From positions 186,001 through 250,000 of the forward strand of contig NZ_JAHUZB010000004.1 in NCBI RefSeq assembly GCF_019218635.1: a stretch of 64,000 bases of DNA. The letters run 5' to 3'. Shown here piece after piece: positions 25,485 to 33,264 of this stretch. The notes under the pieces are model-generated. The model ran no database searches, had not been told where the DNA came from, and saw only the letters and a program-made list of their open reading frames with translations. This DNA comes from Enterococcus alishanensis. Its GTDB lineage: Bacteria; Bacillota; Bacilli; Lactobacillales; Enterococcaceae. Made by a program: the position numbers and the translations under genes. Every line of letters starts with the position of its first letter. The stretch's first letter is position 1.

Positions 25485-26597
25485 CTACTTCAACTCTTTG
25501 TAAATCAATGAAACCAACGACGAACGTGTGATAATTCCCACTAAGTGATTGTCATCATTCACAACTGGCAAGTATTTTAATTCCATATTTAATAATGGAT
25601 CGATGACATCAACCACTTTTTCCTTCTGATTTACACTGGCAGTTTCTGTCTGCATAATTTCATAAATATTGACTGAGTCATCTAATCCACAATCGACATC
25701 ATTAATATCAATAAAACCTTTTAAACGATTACTTTCATCAACAACTAAAAGTGAGTCCACTTTTTTTTCAGTCATCAGATTAACCGCCTCAACTAACGTC
25801 TTACTTAAGGAGATACTAGCAATCTCAGTTCCCATTAAATCTTGAACAAAAATTTGATTGTCGATATGTTTGTTCTTCTTACGTTTTCCAATCAATTCTT
25901 CCACGAAATCGTTGGCAGGATTACGTAAAATTTCATCAGCGGTATCATATTGAATGACCTTGCCATGATCCATAATAATAATTTTGTCAGCTAATTTAAT
26001 CGCTTCATCCATATCATGGGTGACAAAAACAATTGTTTTTCCCATTTCTTGCTGTAGGCGTTTAATCATTTCCTGCAAAGCGTCACGGGTAATTGGATCC
26101 AATGCGCCAAAAGGTTCGTCCATTAAAATAATATCTTGATCTGCCGCTAGTGCACGAATTACGCCAATTCTTTGTTGTTGACCACCAGATAAATTTGCTG
26201 GTTTACGATCCAGATAATCTTGAGGGAGTTCCACCTTCTTAATTAATCTTTCAGCGATACCGGATTTTTTTTCTTCTGACCATTTCAACAGCTTAGGCAC
26301 AATCATGATATTTTCTTTAATTGTCATGTGGGGAAATAGACCAATATTTTGAATAACATAACCTATTTTTCTTCTTAATGTATCACCATCGAGATCGTTA
26401 ATTGATTGGCCATTTATTTCAATATCACCACTTGAAGGTTCAATCATACGGTTAATCATCCGTAATAATGTCGTTTTACCACTGCCACTTGTCCCGATCA
26501 CGCAGATAAATTGGTGGTCTTCAATCTTTAAATTTAGTCTCTCGACGGCAACTGCTGAAGGGCCATAATTTTTTGTTATCTCAGTAAATTCAATCAT
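25485..26597 (-). CDS. OpuC-type ABC transporter ATPase with CBS domains (system 1)
   Basis: 370 residues. Walker A GTSGSGKTT near residue 35, signature NLSGGQQQRIGV near 133, Walker B DIILMDEPFGALD near 155, switch His in FVTHDMDEA near 191. The C-terminal third holds two CBS motifs (DSLLVVDESNRLKGFIDIND and LPVVNDDNHLVGIITR). CBS pairs in OpuCA-type ATPases bind regulators such as c-di-AMP or sense ionic strength. It powers uptake through the two permeases downstream. The start lies about 30 bases after a terminator that ends the kinase operon. Confidence 0.93.
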   Translation of the reverse strand: MIEFTEITKNYGPSAVAVERLNLKIEDHQFICVIGTSGSGKTTLLRMINRMIEPSSGDIEINGQSINDLDGDTLRRKIGYVIQNIGLFPHMTIKENIMIVPKLLKWSEEKKSGIAERLIKKVELPQDYLDRKPANLSGGQQQRIGVIRALAADQDIILMDEPFGALDPITRDALQEMIKRLQQEMGKTIVFVTHDMDEAIKLADKIIIMDHGKVIQYDTADEILRNPANDFVEELIGKRKKNKHIDNQIFVQDLMGTEIASISLSKTLVEAVNLMTEKKVDSLLVVDESNRLKGFIDINDVDCGLDDSVNIYEIMQTETASVNQKEKVVDVIDPLLNMELKYLPVVNDDNHLVGIITRSSLVSLIYKELK

Positions 26598-26626
26598 CTG
26601 TCTTCCCTCACTTTAGTTAAAACTCT

Positions 26627-26656
26627 AAAAAGCCGTGTATTTCAACGGCTTTTTTT
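26627..26656 (-). terminator. terminator between the kinase and OpuC-type genes
   Basis: Stem AAAAAGCCGT / ACGGCTTTTT (26627-26636 and 26645-26654) with an eight-base loop. On the minus strand it directly follows the kinase stop codon and precedes the OpuC ATPase gene. It separates the two units at least in part. A TTGAAA inside its loop, with a TTTTAA 17 bases on, could start the next transcript. Confidence 0.75.
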
Positions 26657-26657
26657 G

Positions 26658-28100
26658 CTAATTCTCTGGGTGTAAAATTTCGTAAGACTTCATTAAAACT
26701 GGATCAATATGCGTAGCTATTTGTTGATACACTTCTTCATTTAGCCGGCGATAGATCGCAACATTATCAGCTTTAGGAGTAAATACATCTTTCACCTTTA
26801 CCATCTTATCAACGGCTTCTTCATATGATTTATAGACACCTAGGCCAACTGCGGTATTAATGGCTGCTCCAACACTGGCACTTCCATTAACAACATTTCT
26901 TTTTACTGGCAGATTGAAAACATCAGCGAAGATTTGCATTAACAAATCACTATTTGAACCGCCACCAGTTACGATGACTTCTTTAATTTCCTTACCAAGT
27001 TCATTGGTCATATTAGTCACATTATTTTTCATTGTATAAGTAATGCCTTCTAAAATTGAACGATACATGTAGCGATAATCATGATGGGCATTAAAACCAA
27101 TCATCATCCCCCGTTTATAAGGTTCCCAAGGATTAGCTAGCCAATCCAATACAGTCATTAAGCCATCACTACCAGCAGGGACATTTTGTGCTTGTTCATT
27201 CAAATATTCTTCTTCAGAAATATCTTGATAATTTCCTCGAATACTAATTTTTTCACCTAATAAATCTTTAAACCAAGAAACTGTCCACATACCACGTCTG
27301 ATGCCGTAACCTTCATAGGCGTATTTCTCTGGGATTGAAGACATAATGCCCCAATAATTTGTGGAATCTTTTGGCATATCTTTTCCGGTGACCATGCTAC
27401 TAATATAAGTTCCTAAAGAAACAAAAGCTGAGTAATCATGGATTAAACCAGCCCCTAAACCTTCCACTGCTTTATCACTAGTAGTCGCTACTAACGGAAG
27501 TCCTACGGGAAACCCCGTTTTTTGACTGGCTTCTTCAGTAATGTGACCTAAAATATCGCCTGGTTTAACAACATCAAATAACATATCTCGGGATAAATTG
27601 AATTGTTCTAAGACTTTTTCGTCAGTTGACCAATCCCAGGTTTCGTAATCCACTGGCCACTGACCAAAGTGATTACCAATATTATCCTTAAATTCACCGG
27701 TTAAGCGGTGGGTTAAATAACCATTTGTAGATGTTACATACTGAACTTCTGGATTATCTCTAGTATAAGGAGTAGCTGTTCGCTTATCCATCCAACTAAT
27801 CACCGGTTGTGCTAATGAGCCATCTTTTTTCAAAAGTACCCGACAACAACGAATCGAACCTAAGCCAATCCCAATAATATCATTTTTCCGAATACCAAAT
27901 TGCCCCATGGCTTTTTTTGCCGCAATACAAAGGGAATCCCACAAATCATCACCAGGATGTTCAACGACACCGCCATCATCCAAGTGCATTGGTCGTAGAT
28001 TTTCTCTCCCTTCAGCAATGATATTTCCTTCTAAGTCAAAAACAACAATTTTTGTACTTTGGCTCCCACCATCAATACCTACAATATATTTTTTTCCCAT
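26658..28100 (-). CDS. FGGY-family carbohydrate kinase (YgcE-like)
   Basis: About 480 residues from the ATG at 28100, eight bases after GAAGGAG; a preceding TTG is an unlikely start. FGGY fold: N-terminal GIDGGSQSTKIVVFDLEGN (ATP phosphate 1 loop), SWMDKRT near residue 103, and the C-terminal adenosine motif IVTGGGSNSDLLMQIFADV near 385. Such kinases phosphorylate sugars or polyols (xylulose, glycerol, erythritol and others). The substrate cannot be told from sequence. It is the last gene of a minus-strand unit with an SDR, EtfA, EtfB and an AGPS-like oxidase, the same set as E. coli ygcE/ygcW/ygcQ/ygcR/ygcU. Confidence 0.88.
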   Translation of the reverse strand: MGKKYIVGIDGGSQSTKIVVFDLEGNIIAEGRENLRPMHLDDGGVVEHPGDDLWDSLCIAAKKAMGQFGIRKNDIIGIGLGSIRCCRVLLKKDGSLAQPVISWMDKRTATPYTRDNPEVQYVTSTNGYLTHRLTGEFKDNIGNHFGQWPVDYETWDWSTDEKVLEQFNLSRDMLFDVVKPGDILGHITEEASQKTGFPVGLPLVATTSDKAVEGLGAGLIHDYSAFVSLGTYISSMVTGKDMPKDSTNYWGIMSSIPEKYAYEGYGIRRGMWTVSWFKDLLGEKISIRGNYQDISEEEYLNEQAQNVPAGSDGLMTVLDWLANPWEPYKRGMMIGFNAHHDYRYMYRSILEGITYTMKNNVTNMTNELGKEIKEVIVTGGGSNSDLLMQIFADVFNLPVKRNVVNGSASVGAAINTAVGLGVYKSYEEAVDKMVKVKDVFTPKADNVAIYRRLNEEVYQQIATHIDPVLMKSYEILHPEN

Positions 28101-28116
28101 CAAAGTTCTCCTTCAA

Positions 28117-28893
28117 TTAGCGGACTAAAAAACCACCATCAACAGTTAAGATGTGACCATTTACAAAATGAGAGGCTTCTGATGCTAGAAAGACTGTCGC
28201 ACCCATTAAGTCTGCCACATCTCCCCAACGGCCTTCAGCAGTATGATCAACAATCCATTTATTTCTTTCAGGATCTTCAATAGAAGCTTTTGCAACTGGT
28301 GTTTTGAAATAACCTGGCGCGATGCCATTTACTTGAATGTTATATTGCGCTAACTCATCACAATATGCTTTAGTTAAGCCAGCTATTCCGTGTTTAGAGG
28401 CCGCATATGCTGGTGCCCACTGACCACCTAAGAACGAGAACAATGAACAAATATTGATGATTTTTCCGCTCTTTTGTGGAATCATAAATTTCGCCGCTTC
28501 ATGACTTAAATCAAAGGCCGCCGTTAAATTAATCGCGATGGTTGGATCCCATTTATCTCTGCCATAACTTAAAACATCATCTACCGGACAAATACCAGCA
28601 CAGTTTACTAAAATATCAACTGAACCTAATTCAGCAACACATTTTTCAATAATTTCTTTCGCTACACCATCTTGAGTAATATCAGCATACATATAGAAAG
28701 TTTTCGCGCCACGTTCTTCCAATGTTTTGTTAAACGCTTCATCATCAGGCATAATTGAAGCCATAAAAATATTTGCGCCAGCCTCAGCTAGAGCTAAAGA
28801 GAATGCTTGACCTAGTCCTGTATTCCCACCAGTTACAATTGCGTTTTTGCCCTTAATATTAAATAAATCCATTTTGAAGTCTTTAATTTCCAT
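28117..28893 (-). CDS. short-chain dehydrogenase/reductase (YgcW-like)
   Basis: 258 residues. Cofactor loop TGGNTGLGQAFSL near residue 21, NCAGICP near 98, the catalytic Ser in NICSLFSFLGG near 146, and YAASKHG near 163 with the catalytic Tyr and Lys. A classical SDR related to gluconate 5-dehydrogenase and 2-deoxy-gluconate dehydrogenase. It would oxidise or reduce a hydroxyl of the pathway intermediate with NAD(P). It lies 13 bases before the kinase gene and 19 bases after etfA. Confidence 0.9.
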   Translation of the reverse strand: MEIKDFKMDLFNIKGKNAIVTGGNTGLGQAFSLALAEAGANIFMASIMPDDEAFNKTLEERGAKTFYMYADITQDGVAKEIIEKCVAELGSVDILVNCAGICPVDDVLSYGRDKWDPTIAINLTAAFDLSHEAAKFMIPQKSGKIINICSLFSFLGGQWAPAYAASKHGIAGLTKAYCDELAQYNIQVNGIAPGYFKTPVAKASIEDPERNKWIVDHTAEGRWGDVADLMGATVFLASEASHFVNGHILTVDGGFLVR

Positions 28894-28912
28894 GTTTATA
28901 CCTTCTTTATTT

Positions 28913-29836
28913 TTATTTTTTTAAACGCATAGTTAATTTTTCAACAAAAGTTGCCGCGTCACCAATAACCGTTAAATCTGCTAAATAATTCATCGGTGCA
29001 CCTTTGTCTGTATTTACTGAAATTAAGTGTTTTACCTTCTTCAATCCTTCAACATGCTGCATCGATCCATAAATCCCTAAGGAAATGTACAAATCAGGAC
29101 TAACAGTTTTACCGGATTGACCAACTTGAATTTCTCGTGGTGCTTTACCTCGTTCAACTACTTCTTTTGAAACAGAAACCAAGCCAGCTAATTGTTTAGC
29201 CAGGGGTACTAAATTCTCTATTTCCGTTTCATAACCTGCTCCCGCAGAAACCAGAACTTTTGCTTCACGAATATCTTTTAGTTCTGGTTGATTTTCAATT
29301 TTAATTATTTCAATTGTGGACGCTTTCATTCCATCTGGACAAAACGTGATCACTTTCGGTTCTTTAGTCAATAGCTCTGGATGAAAAACATTTGGATGAA
29401 CACTTGCCATAATTGGTGTCGAGTCACAAACAATACTTGCTAACATATTTCCTGCAAAGGCTGGACGAATTAGTTTTCTGCCTTTTTCATCAACCTCAAT
29501 TGCAGTAATATCAGCAACTAACCCAGCTTCTAGTTTCATAGCCAATCTCGGCGCAACCATCCGGCCAAAATCAGTTGCTAAGATAATAATCGTATCAAAT
29601 TGATATGTCGTCTGAACCTGTTGGATCAATCCTGCAACAATCCGACTATCTTTTAGGGATTCTTGTGTCTCGATTGTCAGCAAATAATCCAATCCTTTAA
29701 GCTCTTTATTTGATAAATTTATTCCTAGACCATAAAGCGCAACTTCTTCTTCACCAGCTAGTTGACTCGCGACTTCCACCAAATCAAGAGAATAGTTTAA
29801 TTGTTCTTCATCTAATAGTACTAATGCTTTAAACAT
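28913..29836 (-). CDS. electron transfer flavoprotein alpha subunit (EtfA/FixB family)
   Basis: 307 residues. The N-terminal ETF domain leads to the FAD-binding C-terminal domain, with SAGAGYETEIENLVPLAKQL near residue 193, then REIQVGQSGKTVSPDLYISL near 238, SMQHVEG and SVNTDKGAPMNYLADLTVIGD. These are the standard contacts for FAD. With EtfB it forms a soluble electron carrier that accepts electrons from dehydrogenases. The usual GRG of the SGGRG turn is GAG here. The start overlaps the etfB stop by one base. Lactic acid bacteria rarely carry ETF, and here it is tied to one oxidase. Confidence 0.93.
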   Translation of the reverse strand: MFKALVLLDEEQLNYSLDLVEVASQLAGEEEVALYGLGINLSNKELKGLDYLLTIETQESLKDSRIVAGLIQQVQTTYQFDTIIILATDFGRMVAPRLAMKLEAGLVADITAIEVDEKGRKLIRPAFAGNMLASIVCDSTPIMASVHPNVFHPELLTKEPKVITFCPDGMKASTIEIIKIENQPELKDIREAKVLVSAGAGYETEIENLVPLAKQLAGLVSVSKEVVERGKAPREIQVGQSGKTVSPDLYISLGIYGSMQHVEGLKKVKHLISVNTDKGAPMNYLADLTVIGDAATFVEKLTMRLKK

Positions 29837-30621
29837 TATAGATATCCTTTCTCTTGTAAAAAAGCTACTACAGTTTCGATTCCTTCATCATCTACCTGCA
29901 TAGTTTGATGATCTTTTTTTTCAGGTTTTATAAAAATATTTTTTCTTACTTTTGTAGGTGAACCTTTTCTCCCAATCAAATGTTCATCTAACACTAAGGT
30001 TTCGTTTGTTACTAGAGAGAATTGTTCATCGACGTTTTTATCGATGTTTTCATATCTAACGAAACCCAAGCGTACGTTGATTTGACTGATGATACTAATT
30101 AAGCAAGGAAACGGTATTTTTAACTGGAGTATTTGATTGTCTTGTAATGCTTCTACAATTGTATAGCCATCAAAGCAGTCAATTTTTTTAACATTAGAGA
30201 ATTGATCAATTGCCAATAATTCAGCGACTTGGGGACCGATGTGGCCAGTCCCACCATCTAAAGTATGGGTTCCAGTCAAAAGCAAATCATAATTTTGTTC
30301 ACTAAGATACTTAGCCAAAACACGGCTGGTAGCTAGAGAATCACTCCCAGCGTATGCTTTGTCACAAATGAGTGTGGCTTTGTTTGCCCCTAAGCGGACA
30401 AAATCTTTTAACTCTTTTTCAATTTTTTTAGGTCCCATCGACACTACTTCAACATTCACATTCTTATCAGTTTTCTTTGCTTGAAGGGCCCAAGCTAAAG
30501 CATTTTTATCATCAGGATTTAAAACTAAGCAAGATGTTTCTCGATTAATTCGGTCATTTATTTCATCATATTCGAATTTTTCAGCATCAGGTACAAATTT
30601 GACTAAACAAATGATTTTCAT
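29836..30621 (-). CDS. electron transfer flavoprotein beta subunit (EtfB/FixA family)
   Basis: 261 residues with the EtfB features: MKIICLVKFVPDAEKFEYD at the N-terminus, the LNPDDKNALAWALQAK helix, and LLTGTHTLDGGTGHIGPQVAELL near residues 113-135, the region that binds AMP or, in bifurcating ETFs, a second FAD. Whether this one is bifurcating cannot be judged without a model. It lies directly after the AGPS-like oxidase gene, its likely electron donor or partner. Confidence 0.93.
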   Translation of the reverse strand: MKIICLVKFVPDAEKFEYDEINDRINRETSCLVLNPDDKNALAWALQAKKTDKNVNVEVVSMGPKKIEKELKDFVRLGANKATLICDKAYAGSDSLATSRVLAKYLSEQNYDLLLTGTHTLDGGTGHIGPQVAELLAIDQFSNVKKIDCFDGYTIVEALQDNQILQLKIPFPCLISIISQINVRLGFVRYENIDKNVDEQFSLVTNETLVLDEHLIGRKGSPTKVRKNIFIKPEKKDHQTMQVDDEGIETVVAFLQEKGYL

Positions 30622-30653
30622 TTTTCACGCATCCTAACTTTAAATAAATGAGA

Positions 30654-32141
30654 CTATTTTTGATATTTATATCCCTCTTGCACTGGATAAATATTCCCAA
30701 AGTTCATAATTCCTTTTGGATCAAAGATTTCTTTCAAGCTTTCTAACATATAATATGCTGATTGATGTTCCTCTTTTGTCCATTCATTGCGATACTTGCC
30801 AATACCATGGTGGTGACACATAGAACCATTAAGTTTTAAAGTTTCTTCAACAATAATGGCTTGAATAGGGTGATGGTAAAGTTTCATTTCATCCTCTGGT
30901 TCACAGTTGATATTATAATTGTAAACAAAGTACATATTGGTTCCATTAATGTAACTATGGGATGAATGTCCTCCTAGCATAGTTAAATCTTGAGCCCGCG
31001 GAAATTCATTACGAATCCGATCAATTACATTATTATAGATTTGAGGAATTGTCTCCCAATCGGCAGAAATTTCTGTTGTGAAACCATCATGTTTGTCATT
31101 GTCGATCATACCTTGCACTTCATCATCAATGGTTTGTTCTGTCCAATTTAATTGATTAAACCAATTTTCGATTAGCTGGCTATCGACTTGTTTATAAACT
31201 CCTTCATTGAATTTCTCAACCGCTTCTTCAATTCCTACGCCTGTTGCCTCAACAATGCCTTTTGGTCCTTCAGCCATGAAAATCAAGACGCATTTTTCTT
31301 CGTAAAAATGATAGAAATGTTGTCTCGCATCTTCAGATGAATACGTTCTGGCTACAGATGGACGATAGCCATTAGTCATGACTTCACGCAAGACTTTAAT
31401 TCCAGTCTCAACATCATCTACTAAATAGCCAAAGAATTTATTGTTCTCAGGATAATATTTAAAGATTTTTACAGTGACTTCAGTGATATAACATAATGTT
31501 CCTTCATTCCCAATCACAATATGACGAATATCAGGGCCACCTGCTCGACGAGAAACATTTTTAATTCTTGAAACATGACCATTAGGAAAGACACATTCTA
31601 ACCCAACGACCATATCTTCAATTCCACCATATAAAGTAGAAAACTGTCCGATTGAACGAGTAGAAACAAGTCCACCGTATTGAGCGATTGGTTTTGATTG
31701 TGGTGAATGTCCGGTGGTATAGCCAATTTTTCTTAGTTCATCTTCAAGATCTTGCAATCTCACCCCAGCTTGAACGGTTGCTTGCATGTTATAAGAATCA
31801 ATTTTTAAAATCTGATTCATCTTAGAGCCATCAATCACTAGAGCCAAATCTTTCCAGTTTTCAAGACCCCCTTCAGTCGCCGTTTTCCCACTTCTAGGTA
31901 TGACATTAATATCATTATCATTTGCGTACATTAATAATTCTCTAACTTCTTCAGTATTATTAGGTAGCACTACTGCAGTAGGTATTGGATTATCCAAAAC
32001 TCTTTTTGCTTTTGCGTATTTACGATAGCGATCCGAAGAAGCATCATACAAAGTTTCATAATCAGTCAGAACTTGGGCAGCTGGAACAAGTTTTTTAACA
32101 TCATTAATGATACTCTCTTTAACTAAAGTGTCTGAATTCAT
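30654..32141 (-). CDS. FAD-linked oxidase, alkyl-DHAP-synthase-like (YgcU-like)
   Basis: About 495 residues from the ATG at 32141, nine bases after GGAG; an upstream in-frame ATG at 32159 has no site. VAO-type FAD domain: PTAVVLPNNTEEVRELLMYA near residue 50, IPRSGKTATEGG near 78, and a GGLVSTRSIGQFSTLYGGIE segment near 156. The C-terminal substrate domain has MCHHHGIGKYRNEW near 452, the triple-His loop of alkylglycerone-phosphate synthase relatives. Such enzymes oxidise 2-hydroxy acids or polyol phosphates, or make ether lipids. Together with EtfAB it resembles E. coli YgcU/YgcQR and, in logic, lactate dehydrogenase-Etf complexes. First gene of the operon, divergent from an RpiR regulator. 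Confidence 0.88.
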   Translation of the reverse strand: MNSDTLVKESIINDVKKLVPAAQVLTDYETLYDASSDRYRKYAKAKRVLDNPIPTAVVLPNNTEEVRELLMYANDNDINVIPRSGKTATEGGLENWKDLALVIDGSKMNQILKIDSYNMQATVQAGVRLQDLEDELRKIGYTTGHSPQSKPIAQYGGLVSTRSIGQFSTLYGGIEDMVVGLECVFPNGHVSRIKNVSRRAGGPDIRHIVIGNEGTLCYITEVTVKIFKYYPENNKFFGYLVDDVETGIKVLREVMTNGYRPSVARTYSSEDARQHFYHFYEEKCVLIFMAEGPKGIVEATGVGIEEAVEKFNEGVYKQVDSQLIENWFNQLNWTEQTIDDEVQGMIDNDKHDGFTTEISADWETIPQIYNNVIDRIRNEFPRAQDLTMLGGHSSHSYINGTNMYFVYNYNINCEPEDEMKLYHHPIQAIIVEETLKLNGSMCHHHGIGKYRNEWTKEEHQSAYYMLESLKEIFDPKGIMNFGNIYPVQEGYKYQK

Positions 32142-32169
32142 TGAAATAACTCCATTCATTTTGAAATTT

Positions 32170-32219
32170 ATAAAACGTTTTCTTGTTTCAGAGTATACAG
32201 AGTTTTTTTTTACTTTACA
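32170..32219 (-). promoter_or_regulatory. promoter and cre-like site of the oxidase-Etf operon
   Basis: On the minus strand: TGTAAA (32214-32219), 16-base spacer, TATACT (32192-32197). About ten bases further is GAAAACGTTTTA (core 32172-32181), a palindrome close to the CcpA cre consensus. A cre site just past the start point would block elongation in the presence of preferred sugars. Confidence 0.6.
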
Positions 32220-32221
32220 TT

Positions 32222-32282
32222 AAAATTTGATTAATTTTTCCAATAAAATTTGATTTTTTTAATCAAAAACGGAAAATTTTCC
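32222..32282. promoter_or_regulatory. candidate operators between the oxidase and rpiR-like genes
   Basis: AAAATTTGATT occurs twice, 23 bases apart (32222-32232 and 32245-32255). The second copy is half of a perfect interrupted palindrome TTTGATT-N5-AATCAAA (32249-32267). A perfect 12-base palindrome GGAAAATTTTCC follows at 32271-32282. The spacing and position between divergent genes suggest binding sites for the RpiR-type regulator. Confidence 0.5.
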
Positions 32283-32347
32283 ACAGGAGATAGGTTTTTT
32301 TTTTCTGCTATGGTATCATTGACTTATAAAATCTAGGAGGCTTTAAT

Positions 32348-33064
32348 ATGCACGTTCATATAGATAGATTAAATAGCTTAGAACTAAAAATACATCAAAA
32401 TTTGCTGGCTGCTAGCAAGGAGCACTCAAGTTTAACCATTACGGAAGCTGCCGAAATTGCTGGTGTATCTCCTTCTAAAATATCTAAGTTTGTTAAAAAA
32501 CTAGGCTTCTCAGGTTATAAAGAATATGCACGTTTCTTATCTGGAAAAGAACTAGTTAAGCAAAAAAAAATGAATAACGAATTCACTAGAATACAAGACT
32601 TTATGGAAAACTTTGAAGAAGACAATGCTGAATATATTGCTGAACTTATCGACACCTATGATAAAATTATTCTTTTCGGCTATGGTCCTACTCATATTGC
32701 CTTGGAATATTTTGAATATAAATTAAACTATACTGTCGATAAAAATATTATTTTAGCTACACAAGAATCGCTTATCCCTAGCTTAATAAGTGATAAGACA
32801 TTACTCTTAATATTTTCAGTTGCTGGAAAATTTGCGCAATTTGACTATTTGTTCCAAGAAGCTGCAAAGAAAAAGGCTAAGGTATTATTAATCCTAGAAG
32901 AACTGAATACTGAAATTAATTTAGAGAATCACGAAACGATCTATTTAACAAAATCTCATCAGTCTGAATCCTTAAATTCACACGAAAAAACTCGAACAGT
33001 GTTTTTTTTAGTTATTGAAGAAATTATTCAGAAGCTAAATCAAAATAAAAAATCTTCTACTTAA
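32348..33064 (+). CDS. RpiR-family transcription regulator
   Basis: 238 residues. The N-terminal HTH_6 domain has SLTITEAAEIAGVSPSKISKFVKKLGFSGY near residues 25-55. The C-terminal SIS domain (about 85-225) has KIILFGYGPTHIALEYF near 106 and LLLIFSVAGKFAQFDYLF near 153, a sugar-phosphate binding fold. RpiR proteins respond to phosphorylated sugars, so the product of the neighbouring kinase is a likely effector. AGGAGG lies 9 bases before the ATG. It is divergent from the oxidase-Etf operon and followed by a terminator. Confidence 0.9.
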   Translation: MHVHIDRLNSLELKIHQNLLAASKEHSSLTITEAAEIAGVSPSKISKFVKKLGFSGYKEYARFLSGKELVKQKKMNNEFTRIQDFMENFEEDNAEYIAELIDTYDKIILFGYGPTHIALEYFEYKLNYTVDKNIILATQESLIPSLISDKTLLLIFSVAGKFAQFDYLFQEAAKKKAKVLLILEELNTEINLENHETIYLTKSHQSESLNSHEKTRTVFFLVIEEIIQKLNQNKKSST

Positions 33065-33083
33065 TTTTCGTAGAAGATTTTTC
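33048..33083 (+). terminator. terminator after the rpiR-like gene
   Basis: Stem AAAAATCTTCTAC (33048-33060) / GTAGAAGATTTTT (33070-33082), nine-base loop, T run. It overlaps the stop codon. Confidence 0.85.
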
Positions 33084-33163
33084 ATTTTCCATATTTTCCA
33101 TTTTTTATTCATACAATCGTCAATTTGATAATTTTTTCATGAGATTTTTATTATAAAAAGTAA

Positions 33164-33240
33164 TTGACAAGCTTAAAGAAAGCCTTTACACTAAAACCGT
33201 TACTAGAGAGAATAGTGTGTCAATGGACTTATTTTTGACA
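33164..33240 (+). promoter_or_regulatory. promoter and inverted repeat before the MFS gene
   Basis: TTGACA (33164-33169), 17-base spacer, TACACT (33187-33192): a strong sigma-A promoter. Downstream, TGTCAA (33218-33223) and TTGACA (33235-33240) form an inverted repeat in the leader, a candidate operator or RNA hairpin. Confidence 0.75.
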
Positions 33241-33264
33241 ATTAGATAAAATGGAGGTTATTTA

